NCBI RefSeq assembly: GCF_003850565.1
Contig: NZ_CP027706.1
Location: forward strand, 1,736,001 to 1,800,000
From: Pseudomonas sessilinigenes
GTDB lineage: Bacteria > Pseudomonadota > Gammaproteobacteria > Pseudomonadales > Pseudomonadaceae
Length of the DNA stretch: 64,000 nucleotides
Direction of reading: 5' to 3'
The notes below the pieces were generated by a model. That model had not been told where the DNA came from and did not search any database. It was given only the letters and a program-made list of their open reading frames with translations. A program made the translations under genes and the position numbers. Positions 25,821 to 34,405 of this stretch are shown here, piece after piece; positions within the stretch are counted from its first letter, which is position 1, and each line of letters starts with the position of its first letter.

Positions 25821-28757
25821 ATGTGGGTTGAAGACAAGACAATGAAGACTGATACAGCGCCGTTGAGCGAACGAATCACACTGGTGGTGATGACTCACAA
25901 GCGCAAGGCGTTCCTGCAACGTACCTTGCAGTACTACAGCACTTATCCGTGTTCGATCCTGGTGCTGGACTCCTCGCCGCAAGCCGACGAGTCCATCGCC
26001 CAGCGCTATCCCCAGGTCGATTACCGGCACCTGCCGCAGTTCACCTACAAGGGGCTGCAGGACAAGCTGACCTATGGCGTGAACCTGGTGACCACGCCCT
26101 ACATGGTGTTTGCCGCCGATGATGATTTCCTGATCCACGATGCCTTGACCGCATCGGTGGAGTTCCTTGAAGCCCATCCCGACTACGGGGTGTGCCATGG
26201 CTACGGGATGATGTACCTGGCCAGGGCTTCGGAAACCGCCTATTACCGTCGCGATCGCCGGGGAATCGAGGACTATGCCAGCGAAGATCCGGAACAGCGG
26301 GTCAAGGATTTCCTTGGGCATTTCCTGCCGCCATTCTATGCCGTGACCCGCACCGACCTGTTGCAGCAGTGGTACAACCAGTTGCCTGCGGGGACGAATT
26401 TCGAATGGCAGGAGATCGGCCACAGCTTCTACCTGCTGGCCTGCGCCAAGGCGCGGGTCCTGCCGATTCCCTTTGCCGTGCGTGAAGCCAACTATGGGGC
26501 TTCGGAACACAACACCAACGTGCTGACGGTGTTGATGTACAACGATGCGCAGTCGGTGGCGCAGCGGGAGGCATTCGCGGAGTTCCTGGCCTCGTTGCCC
26601 AGTGGTTTCAGCGGCCGGGACCCGCAGCAGGTCAAGCAGATTGCCCTGGACAGCTTCGCGGTCATGGCCGAATGCTTGACCAGCGGACGTTCGCTCAAGG
26701 GGACGATGATCTTCCGTTCGGCCTGGGTCGAGGTGGGAGATGAGCCGGTACGCTCCTTCGGTCCGGAGCAGTTTGTCGAGATGCCGTTCTACAACAAGCC
26801 GATGTTCGATCTGCTGACCCAGTTCGAATTCCTCATGCACGCGATGCCTGCCGGCCGGGTCCAGCTCAAGGAGCTTGAAGGCGTATTGCTGCGCCAGGAA
26901 GAGCTGATGCGCGTGCAGCCCAACGATACGCCGCGCAGCCTGCGCAGCCGGTTGTGGGAGGCCCTGGGGCTGAACCTGTTCAACCGCCAGGTGGTCAAGC
27001 GCCTGGTCGAGGCCATGCAGGACAGCGACGAGCCACAAGAGCTGCGCAAGCTGCAAGCCTGGGCCGAGCGCCTGGAGTCGGTGCCGGGGCCGCAGGGGCG
27101 CGAGCTGCTCGACGCTACCGGGTCGGGCCGTTTGCTCAATTGGCTCGAGGCGCGAGCTCCACAGCCTGCACAGCTGAGCGCGATCGCCGCGCACCAGGCC
27201 CGCCAGGGTGGCGTGCCGCAGGTACAGATCCTGCTGCTCGATCTCGATGCCAGCATGGTCAAGTTGCAGGCCACCCTCGATAGCCTGGTCGCCAGCCACT
27301 ACAAGGCGTTCAAGCTGGTGGTCTTCACCACGGGCGACCTGCCAGCCACGACCACGGCCCGGGACACCCTGCATTTCGTCAAGGTGACGCACAGCAACTA
27401 CGTCGAGCGGATCAACCAGGCGGTGGCCCAGTCCGCTGCCGAGTGGGTGCTGATGGCGGCGGCCGGCGATCAATTCACCGCCAGTGGCCTGTTGCGGGCC
27501 AGCCTCGAGTTGGCGGGCGTCGAAGGCATTCGTGCCGTGGCCATGGACGAGGTCCAGCGCCGCAGCGATGCGACCCTGAGCATGGTGTGGCGCCCAGGGA
27601 TCAACCTGGACCAGTTGCAGGGCGCGCCGTCGTTGATGGCGCGGCATTGGCTGTTGCAACGCCAGGCCCTGTTGGCGATTGGCGGGTTCTCCACTGAGCT
27701 CAAGCAAGCGCTGGAGCTGGATGTGTTGCTGCGCCTGATCCAGGACGGTGGCTTGGGCGGCCTTGCGCACCTGGCCGAGCCGTTGCTGATTTGCCAGGCC
27801 CCGGGCGATGAAACCCATGCCGAGGAGCGGCAGGTACTGACTCGCAATCTGGCCGCACGGGGCTATCGGGCCCAGATCGGCTCGGCGCAGCCAGGTACCT
27901 ACCAGATCGACTACCAGCATGCAGAGCGGCCGTTGGTATCGATCATCCTGGCCAGCCAGGATAACTTCGCCCAGTTGCAGCGCTGCCTGGTGAGCGTGCT
28001 GCAACGTACCCGCTACCAGCGCTACGAAGTGTTGATCGCGGAGAATCATAGCCAGAATGCCGAGCTCGACAGCTGGCTGGCCAGCCTTGAGGGCCGTGGC
28101 GAGCGCATCCGCGTGCTGCGCAGTGAGCGACGCCTGAGCCACTCGGCGCTGTACAACGCCGCTTGCCGCGAGGCCAAGGGCGAGTACCTGGTGCTGTTGT
28201 CCTCGGATGCCGAGGTGGTCAACGCCAACTGGATGGAGAGCCTGCTCAACCAGGCCCAGCGTCCTGAGGTCGGGGTGGTCGGTGCCCGCTTGGTCGATGA
28301 GCAGGGCCTGACCACCCAGGCTGGCCTGATCCTGGGGGCCAATGGCCAACTGGGCGCGGCCTTTGCCGGCGAGGCCAAGGATGCACCGGGCTACATGAAC
28401 AGCTTGTGGGTGGAGAAGAACTACTCGGCGGTGTCCGGCGTTTGCCTGATGCTGGCCAAGGACCTCTACGAGGCTGTCGGTGGACTGGACGAAGAACACT
28501 TCGACCAGGCTTTCGCCGATGTCGACCTGTGCCTGAAGACTGCCGATGCCGGTTATCTCACCGTGTTGACGCCGCAGGCGCAGATCCTGCACCCGGGCAC
28601 CCTGGCCGAGGACTCGCAGGCTGCCGCGGCCCTGAAGGACAAGTGGGCGGTGCGCTTTGCCCAGGATGTCAATTACAACGAAAACCTGGAGCTGGCTGGC
28701 AAGGGGTTTGAATTGAGTACTGCCAGGACGGTGAATTGGATGCAACTGCTCGGATAG
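25821..28757 (+). CDS. Multidomain glycosyltransferase (TIGR00180-like plus GT2)
   Basis: A protein of 978 residues. The N-terminal block (about 17-280; ITLVVMTHKRKAFLQRTLQYY, AADDDF) resembles the TIGR00180 glycosyltransferase domain. A middle GT2-like block lies at about 465-680, and a C-terminal GT2 domain at about 704-950 (VSIILASQDN, VLLSSDAEVVNANWMESLLNQAQRPEVG). The C-terminal module is clearly homologous to residues about 577-800 of the 1189-residue enzyme at 15.6 kb. The start is uncertain: 25821 (MWVEDKTMK) has GGGGAAAGG close upstream, while 25842 (MKTDTAP) lacks a good site. Its place between the CDP-sugar and pse genes suggests transfer of one of these sugars. Confidence 0.78.
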   Translation: MWVEDKTMKTDTAPLSERITLVVMTHKRKAFLQRTLQYYSTYPCSILVLDSSPQADESIAQRYPQVDYRHLPQFTYKGLQDKLTYGVNLVTTPYMVFAADDDFLIHDALTASVEFLEAHPDYGVCHGYGMMYLARASETAYYRRDRRGIEDYASEDPEQRVKDFLGHFLPPFYAVTRTDLLQQWYNQLPAGTNFEWQEIGHSFYLLACAKARVLPIPFAVREANYGASEHNTNVLTVLMYNDAQSVAQREAFAEFLASLPSGFSGRDPQQVKQIALDSFAVMAECLTSGRSLKGTMIFRSAWVEVGDEPVRSFGPEQFVEMPFYNKPMFDLLTQFEFLMHAMPAGRVQLKELEGVLLRQEELMRVQPNDTPRSLRSRLWEALGLNLFNRQVVKRLVEAMQDSDEPQELRKLQAWAERLESVPGPQGRELLDATGSGRLLNWLEARAPQPAQLSAIAAHQARQGGVPQVQILLLDLDASMVKLQATLDSLVASHYKAFKLVVFTTGDLPATTTARDTLHFVKVTHSNYVERINQAVAQSAAEWVLMAAAGDQFTASGLLRASLELAGVEGIRAVAMDEVQRRSDATLSMVWRPGINLDQLQGAPSLMARHWLLQRQALLAIGGFSTELKQALELDVLLRLIQDGGLGGLAHLAEPLLICQAPGDETHAEERQVLTRNLAARGYRAQIGSAQPGTYQIDYQHAERPLVSIILASQDNFAQLQRCLVSVLQRTRYQRYEVLIAENHSQNAELDSWLASLEGRGERIRVLRSERRLSHSALYNAACREAKGEYLVLLSSDAEVVNANWMESLLNQAQRPEVGVVGARLVDEQGLTTQAGLILGANGQLGAAFAGEAKDAPGYMNSLWVEKNYSAVSGVCLMLAKDLYEAVGGLDEEHFDQAFADVDLCLKTADAGYLTVLTPQAQILHPGTLAEDSQAAAALKDKWAVRFAQDVNYNENLELAGKGFELSTARTVNWMQLLG

Positions 28758-28766
28758 GAGCCCGTC

Positions 28767-29768
28767 ATGTTCAACGGCAAGTCGATTTTCATCTCTGGCG
28801 GTACCGGCTCCTTCGGTCGCAACTTCATTCGCCGCCTGCTTGAGCTGTACCAGCCCAAGCGGGTGGTGGTGTTCTCGCGCGATGAGCTCAAGCAGTACGA
28901 AATGCAGCAGACCTTCAATGCGCCCTGCATGCGTTACTTCCTGGGGGATGTGCGTGATGCCGAGCGGTTGCGCCAGGCCATGCGCGGTATCGACTTCGTG
29001 GTCCATGCCGCGGCCCTGAAGCAGGTTCCGGCGGCGGAGTACAACCCGACGGAGTGCATTCGTACCAACGTCAATGGCGCCGAGAACATCATTGCCGCGG
29101 CGATCGACAATGGGGTGAAGAAGGTCGTGGCCCTGTCTACCGACAAGGCTGCGAGCCCGATCAACCTGTATGGCGCGACGAAGTTGCTGTCGGACAAACT
29201 GTTCGTTGCCGCGAACAATATTGCCGGCGAGCAGCCCACCCGGTTCGCCGTGGTGCGTTATGGCAATGTCGCAGGCTCCCGTGGCTCGGTGGTGCCGTTT
29301 TTCAACAAGCTGATAGCCGAAGGGGCGAGCGAGCTGCCGATCACCGATGAGCGCATGACCCGGTTCTGGATCACCCTGGACCATGGTGTGCAGTTTGTCC
29401 TCGACAGCTTTGCCCGCATGCACGGTGGAGAAATCTTCGTGCCGAAGATTCCTTCGATTCGCATCCTCGACCTGGCTTCGGGCATGGCTCCACATCTGCC
29501 CCACAGGCAGGTGGGCATCCGTCCTGGAGAGAAGCTCCACGAGTTGATGGTGCCTTTGGATGATGCACGCATGACCCTGGAGTTCGCCGATCACTACACG
29601 ATCCAGCCGTCCATTCGCTTTACCAGCGTCAATGTTGATTTCGCCATGGATGGGGCAGGGGAGAAAGGTGTGCCGGTAGCCGAGGATTTCGAGTACCGCT
29701 CCGACACCAATCCGCAGTTTCTCTCCGTGCGCCAGATTGCCGAGCTGCATGAGGGCATCCTGGCATGA
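28767..29768 (+). CDS. pseB: UDP-GlcNAc 4,6-dehydratase (inverting) PseB
   Basis: A 333-residue SDR, full length. The NADP loop SGGTGSFGRNF, the ALKQVPAAEYNP segment and the active-site stretch STDKAASPINLYGATKL are those of PseB. It performs the first step of pseudaminic acid synthesis, giving UDP-2-acetamido-2,6-dideoxy-arabino-hexos-4-ulose. It starts 10 bases after the glycosyltransferase and overlaps pseC by 4 bases. Confidence 0.95.
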   Translation: MFNGKSIFISGGTGSFGRNFIRRLLELYQPKRVVVFSRDELKQYEMQQTFNAPCMRYFLGDVRDAERLRQAMRGIDFVVHAAALKQVPAAEYNPTECIRTNVNGAENIIAAAIDNGVKKVVALSTDKAASPINLYGATKLLSDKLFVAANNIAGEQPTRFAVVRYGNVAGSRGSVVPFFNKLIAEGASELPITDERMTRFWITLDHGVQFVLDSFARMHGGEIFVPKIPSIRILDLASGMAPHLPHRQVGIRPGEKLHELMVPLDDARMTLEFADHYTIQPSIRFTSVNVDFAMDGAGEKGVPVAEDFEYRSDTNPQFLSVRQIAELHEGILA

Positions 29769-30937
29769 TCCCCTACGGTCGCCAGAGCCTGGACCAGGCG
29801 GATATCGATGCCGTGGTGCAGGTCCTGCAGTCCGACTGGCTGACCCAGGGGCCGGGCATCGAGGCCTTTGAGCAGGCGATGGCGCTGCGTTGCCAGGCGG
29901 CCCATGGCGTGGCGGTATGCAATGCGACATCAGCCCTGCATATCGCTTGCCTGGCTGCCGGCCTGGGACCCGGCGACTGGCTGTGGACCAGTCCCAACAC
30001 CTTCCTGGCGTCGGCCAACTGTGGGCGTTATTGCGGGGCACAGGTGGATTTCGTCGATATCGATCCACATACCTGGAACCTCGATGCCCAGGCGCTGGAG
30101 CGCAAATTGCTGTTCGCCGCTGCCAAGGGGCGCCTGCCCAAGGTGCTGGTGGCCGTGGCCTTCTCTGGGCAAAGCTGTGACATGCGCCGGCTGGCGGAGC
30201 TCGCCGAGCGCTATGGCTTCATCCTGATCGAGGATGCCTCCCATGCCGTTGGCGCCAGCTATGCCGGGCGTCCGGTGGGTTGTGGCGAGTTCGCGGCGAT
30301 GACGGTGTTCAGCTTTCACCCGGTGAAGATCATTACCAGTGCCGAAGGTGGCATGGTCATGACCAACGACGCTGAGCTGGCGGACCATTTGCGGCGCTTG
30401 CGCAGCCATGGCATGACCCGTGACCCGGCGCAGATGAGAGGGGACTCCCACGGCCCCTGGTACTACCAACAGACCGAACTTGGGTTCAACTACCGGATGA
30501 CGGACCTGCAGGCGGCCCTGGGGTTGTCACAGTTGAACAAGCTGGACGAGTTCGTGCAGCGCCGTCGTTACCTGGCCGAGCGCTACCGGCAGCGGTTGCA
30601 GGAATTGCCGCTGACGCTGCCGCGGTCCCAGGCTGAAGCGCAGTCGGCCTGGCACTTGTATGTCGTACGGTTGCAGCCTGAAGGCCTGCGGCGTTCCCAT
30701 CGAGAGGTTTTCGAGGGCCTGAGGGCCGCGGGAATCGGCGTCAACCTGCATTACATCCCGGTGCACCTGCAGCCCTATTACCAGGACCTGGGTTTCGCCG
30801 CAGGGGATTTTCCCGAGGCCGAACGCTATTACGCCCAGGCCATCAGCTTGCCCATGTACCCCGGATTGAGCGACGACGAGCAGGATTATGTGGTCGAGCA
30901 GTTGCAACGCTTGCTCCGGGCACCGGAGGCCGCGTGA
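29765..30937 (+). CDS. pseC: UDP-4-amino-sugar aminotransferase PseC
   Basis: A 390-residue DegT/DnrJ/EryC1 PLP enzyme. The PLP lysine is in FSFHPVKIITSAEGGM, preceded by LIEDASHAVGASY. It aminates C4 of the PseB product to give the L-altrosamine derivative. It overlaps pseB and pseF by 4 bases each, consistent with one transcript. Confidence 0.95.
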   Translation: MIPYGRQSLDQADIDAVVQVLQSDWLTQGPGIEAFEQAMALRCQAAHGVAVCNATSALHIACLAAGLGPGDWLWTSPNTFLASANCGRYCGAQVDFVDIDPHTWNLDAQALERKLLFAAAKGRLPKVLVAVAFSGQSCDMRRLAELAERYGFILIEDASHAVGASYAGRPVGCGEFAAMTVFSFHPVKIITSAEGGMVMTNDAELADHLRRLRSHGMTRDPAQMRGDSHGPWYYQQTELGFNYRMTDLQAALGLSQLNKLDEFVQRRRYLAERYRQRLQELPLTLPRSQAEAQSAWHLYVVRLQPEGLRRSHREVFEGLRAAGIGVNLHYIPVHLQPYYQDLGFAAGDFPEAERYYAQAISLPMYPGLSDDEQDYVVEQLQRLLRAPEAA

Positions 30938-31641
30938 GCGCCGTCGCGATCATTCCCGCCCGTGGCGGCAGCAAGCGGATCCCGCGCAAGAACCTCAAGC
31001 CCTTCGATGGCGTACCGATGATCGTGCGCTCGATCGACATCGCCCGTGCTTCGGGGCTGTTCCAGCACGTGGTGGTCAGCACCGATGATCCTGAGATTGC
31101 CGAGCTGGCCGTGGCCCATGGCGCTGAAGTGCCTTTTGTTCGCCCCGAGAGCCTGGCGGATGATTTCACTGGCACTGCCGCGGTCATCGTCCATGCCTTG
31201 CAGGCGTTGCGGGAGCAGGGGCGGGTGTTCGAATACGCCTGTTGCATCTATGCAACTGCGCCGTTGCTGCAGCAGCGCTACCTGCGCCAGGGGCTGGAAG
31301 CGCTGGTGGCGCATCCGGAACGAGGGTTCGCTTTCTCGGTGTGTGGCTTTGGTTTTCCGGTGCAGCGGGCATTGACCCTCGATGCCGATGGCGCCGTGCA
31401 GGCTCTGTATCCGGAGTTTCGCCAGGTTCGCTCCCAGGACCTGCCGGCGGCCTACCAGGATGCCGCGCAGTTCTATTGGGGGCGGACCCACGCCTGGCTG
31501 GAGGGCCAGGTACTGTTTTCGCCTCGCAGCCTGCCAGTGATCCTGCCGCGCCATTTGGTGCAGGACATCGATACCGAGGAAGACTGGCGGCGTGCCGAGT
31601 ATCTGTATGCCGCGCTCAAGGCCGGAGGCGAGCTGGAATGA
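30934..31641 (+). CDS. pseF: Pseudaminic acid cytidylyltransferase PseF
   Basis: A 235-residue CMP-sugar synthetase. The N-terminal VAIIPARGGSKRIPRKN is the CTP-binding signature and ATAPLLQQRYL lies in the substrate region. It activates pseudaminic acid as CMP-Pse. The GTG start overlaps the pseC stop (GTGA), and its own stop overlaps the pseG start (ATGA). Confidence 0.93.
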   Translation: MSAVAIIPARGGSKRIPRKNLKPFDGVPMIVRSIDIARASGLFQHVVVSTDDPEIAELAVAHGAEVPFVRPESLADDFTGTAAVIVHALQALREQGRVFEYACCIYATAPLLQQRYLRQGLEALVAHPERGFAFSVCGFGFPVQRALTLDADGAVQALYPEFRQVRSQDLPAAYQDAAQFYWGRTHAWLEGQVLFSPRSLPVILPRHLVQDIDTEEDWRRAEYLYAALKAGGELE

Positions 31642-33143
31642 GGGTGCTGATTCGCGCAGATGCCTCGCCGGCCATCGGCAGCGGGCATGTGGCCCGATGC
31701 CTGACCCTGGCCAGGGCCCTGCGTGCGCAAGGTGCCAATGTGGCGTTCGCTTGCCGGCGTTTGCCCGGCCATCGCCTGGCCGACTTGCAGGCCGAAGGGT
31801 TCCAGGTTTTCGAGTTGCCCGCGGTCTATGCCGGCGAGCAGCCGGGGGCCGGCATCGAGGCCGCCTTGCCCTGGCAGGCGGATATCGCGGCGCTGGCTAC
31901 GGTGCTGGGCGAGCAGTCGTGCTTCGACTGGGTGCTGGTGGATCACTATGGCCTGGATCATCAGTGGCAGCGTGCTGCACGCCAGTGGGCGCCACGGATT
32001 GCCGCGATCGACGACCTGGCCAATCGCCGGCATGCCGTGGACTTGTTGCTGGACCAGAACTTCAGCGGCACCGCCGAGGCTTATGCAGGGTTGCATGATG
32101 ATACTTGCCGCACCCTGTTCGGCCCGCGCTTCGCATTGTTGCGTGAGGCGTTCCAGCGTCCGGCGCGGGTGATCCTGCCCCGAGCGCGACGAGTGCTGGT
32201 GAACTTCGGTGGTTTCGATGCTGCGCGCCAGACTCACAAGGCCATGCTGGCGCTGGCGCAATTGCCCGAGCTGGACGTGGACTTTGTCGCCGGCAACGAA
32301 AACCCTGACTGGCAGGCCATGCAAATGCTGGCAGTGACCAGGCCGAACTGGCGACTGCATGGCTATGTCGCGGATTTTGCCGGGCTCCTGGGGGCGGCCG
32401 ACCTGTGCCTTGGGGCCGGCGGCGGTACCAGTTGGGAGCGTGCGGCGCTAGGGGTGCCTAGCGTCTGCGTCAGCGTGGCTGCTAACCAGGAGGCCAACGC
32501 CCGGCTACTGGCCGAGGCGGGAGCCCATCTGTACCTGGGGCGTTGCGAAGAGGTCAGTGTCGAGCAGCTACGCCAGGCCTTGGGCTTGCTTGTCGAGAAT
32601 CCCGGCTTGCGTCACTGCCTGGCCGAGCGCGGGCGTGAGTTGGTGGATGGCCTGGGCGTGCAGCGCGTCGCTGCGGCGCTGTTCTGCGCGGTGTTGCGCT
32701 GGCGGCCGGCCAGCTTCGCGGATGCCAGGCTGTTGTTCGAGGGGCGCAACGCCGAAGCCGTAAGGCGCTGGTCAAGGCAGTCCGAACCTACGGGCTGGCA
32801 GGAGCATGTGCAATGGCTGACAGGCGCCCTGGGCGACCCAGAACGCCTGTTGCTGATTGCCGAGCTGCTTGACGGTCCTGTGGGCATGCTGCGCTACGAT
32901 CGCCAGGGAGAAGTGGCCGAAGTGTCGATCTACCTGTTTGCGGGGCGATTCGGCCAGGGCTGGGGGCGTGCGTTGCTGGAGCAGGGCGAGGGCCACCTGA
33001 TGCGCCACTGGCCTGAGGTCAAGCGCCTGCGGGCCCAGGTATTGGCGCAGAACCAGGTTTCGCTGGCGCTGTTTCGCGGGGCCGGTTATGAGCAGGGGGC
33101 TTGCGAATTCACCCGTGTACTGAAGGAGTCTCTGGATGACTAG
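31638..33143 (+). CDS. pseG: PseG hydrolase fused to a GNAT acetyltransferase (PseG-PseH type)
   Basis: A protein of 501 residues, almost twice the normal PseG length. Residues 1-350 are the UDP-sugar hydrolase (RADASPAIGSGHVARC, LCLGAGGGTSWERAALG), which removes UDP from 2,4-diacetamido-2,4,6-trideoxy-altropyranose. Residues about 354-501 form a GNAT domain (WRPASFADARLL, then the acetyl-CoA loop GRFGQGWGRALLE, and NQVSLALFRGAGY). No separate pseH is present, so the GNAT half most likely supplies the N4-acetylation that comes just before PseG in the pathway. It overlaps pseF by 4 and pseI by 8 bases. Confidence 0.88.
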   Translation: MRVLIRADASPAIGSGHVARCLTLARALRAQGANVAFACRRLPGHRLADLQAEGFQVFELPAVYAGEQPGAGIEAALPWQADIAALATVLGEQSCFDWVLVDHYGLDHQWQRAARQWAPRIAAIDDLANRRHAVDLLLDQNFSGTAEAYAGLHDDTCRTLFGPRFALLREAFQRPARVILPRARRVLVNFGGFDAARQTHKAMLALAQLPELDVDFVAGNENPDWQAMQMLAVTRPNWRLHGYVADFAGLLGAADLCLGAGGGTSWERAALGVPSVCVSVAANQEANARLLAEAGAHLYLGRCEEVSVEQLRQALGLLVENPGLRHCLAERGRELVDGLGVQRVAAALFCAVLRWRPASFADARLLFEGRNAEAVRRWSRQSEPTGWQEHVQWLTGALGDPERLLLIAELLDGPVGMLRYDRQGEVAEVSIYLFAGRFGQGWGRALLEQGEGHLMRHWPEVKRLRAQVLAQNQVSLALFRGAGYEQGACEFTRVLKESLDD

Positions 33144-34188
33144 TTTCAAGATCGGCTCGCGCTCCGTGGGCGCAGGTGCCGCGCCGCTGATCATCGCCGA
33201 GATGAGTGGCAACCATAACCAGTCGCTGGATCTGGCCTTGCGAATCGTCGAGGCGGCAGCCAAGGCCGGAGCCCACGCGCTGAAGCTGCAGACCTATACA
33301 GCCGATACCATGACCCTGGACCTGGATCAGGGTGAGTTTTTCATCAAGGATCCGGATAGTCTCTGGGCTGGCTCCTCCCTGTACGAACTGTATCGGCAGG
33401 CCCATACCCCCTGGGAGTGGCACGAACCGATCTTCGCCCGGGCGCGGGAGCTGGGCATGCTGGCATTTTCCACGCCTTTCGATGAGAGCGCGGTGGACTT
33501 TCTCGAAGGCCTCGGGGTTCCGGCCTATAAGATCGCCAGTTTCGAAAATACCGACCTGCCGTTGATTCGCCGGGTCGCGGCCACGGGCAAGCCGTTGATC
33601 ATTTCCACGGGCATGGCCAGCATCGCCGAGCTGGACGAAAGCGTACGGGTTGCCCGCGAAGCCGGCTGCCGCGACCTGGTGCTGCTCAAGTGCACCAGTA
33701 CCTATCCGGCCTCGCCGGCCAACAGCAACCTGCTGACGATTCCGCACCTGCGGGCGTTGTTCGGTTGTGAGGTGGGGTTGTCCGATCACAGCATGGGCGT
33801 CGGGGTTTCGGTAGCGGCCGTGGCCCTGGGGGCCACGGTGATCGAAAAGCATTTCACGCTGGATCGCGCGGCGGGCGGCGTCGATGCCAGCTTTTCCCTG
33901 GAGCCTGCGGAGCTGGCCAGCCTGGTGGTGGAAACCGAGCGAGCCTGGCAGGCCATGGGGCAGGTGCGTTATGGCCCGACCCAGGCCGAGGGCAAGTCCC
34001 TGGTGTATCGCCGTTCGTTGTATGTCACCCGGGACATGCAGGCCGGGGAGTTGTTCTGCGCCGACAATGTACGGGCGATTCGCCCCGGACTGGGGTTGGC
34101 GCCCAAGCACTATGAGGCGTTGCTCGGACGGCGCGCGCGCCAGGCGCTGAAACGTGGCACCGCGCTGGATTGGACGCTCGTCGAATAA
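33136..34188 (+). CDS. pseI: Pseudaminic acid synthase PseI
   Basis: A 350-residue NeuB-family enzyme. A TIM barrel with PLIIAEMSGNHNQSLDLA and KCTSTYPASPANSNL is followed by a C-terminal SAF (antifreeze-like) domain (SLYVTRDMQAGELF, IRPGLGLAP). It condenses the altropyranose sugar with phosphoenolpyruvate. Together with pseB, pseC, pseF and pseG-GNAT the whole CMP-Pse pathway is encoded in about 5.4 kb. No recognisable terminator follows. Confidence 0.94.
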   Translation: MTSFKIGSRSVGAGAAPLIIAEMSGNHNQSLDLALRIVEAAAKAGAHALKLQTYTADTMTLDLDQGEFFIKDPDSLWAGSSLYELYRQAHTPWEWHEPIFARARELGMLAFSTPFDESAVDFLEGLGVPAYKIASFENTDLPLIRRVAATGKPLIISTGMASIAELDESVRVAREAGCRDLVLLKCTSTYPASPANSNLLTIPHLRALFGCEVGLSDHSMGVGVSVAAVALGATVIEKHFTLDRAAGGVDASFSLEPAELASLVVETERAWQAMGQVRYGPTQAEGKSLVYRRSLYVTRDMQAGELFCADNVRAIRPGLGLAPKHYEALLGRRARQALKRGTALDWTLVE

Positions 34189-34219
34189 GCCTTTATCCGG
34201 GTGATTCGGTCCAATGGCG

Positions 34220-34233
34220 TGACCTATAGGTCA
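34220..34233. repeat. Perfect 14-base palindrome
   Basis: TGACCTATAGGTCA reads the same on both strands. It lies 32 bases after the pseI stop in the 217-base gap before the FabH-like gene. A dimeric regulator binding site is possible; no matching regulator is identified. No clear promoter element was found in the rest of the gap. Confidence 0.45.
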
Positions 34234-34405
34234 TAACGTGCATCTTCACTGTAATGTATGGCTCGGGAAGATGGCGCCAGCCTTGCGTGACAGCCCATGG
34301 TTCTTCCCGATAACGCTATGCTCGCGGAATCATCCGTGTTTTTTCGGCAGCCCCTGCCAGGAGACTGAGCGGGGGTATTGAGCTGTTTATTATTGGGAAG
34401 CCGTA

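Noticed and set aside
25773..30068. A 1431-codon open frame on the minus strand across the glycosyltransferase and pse genes
   Set aside because: It is antisense to several well-supported genes; its translation is rich in His, Gln, Arg and Ala with no domain, typical of GC-rich antisense frames.
34306..34313. CCCGATAA resembling a sigma-28 -10 before the FabH-like gene
   Set aside because: No TAAA-like -35 at the required distance.
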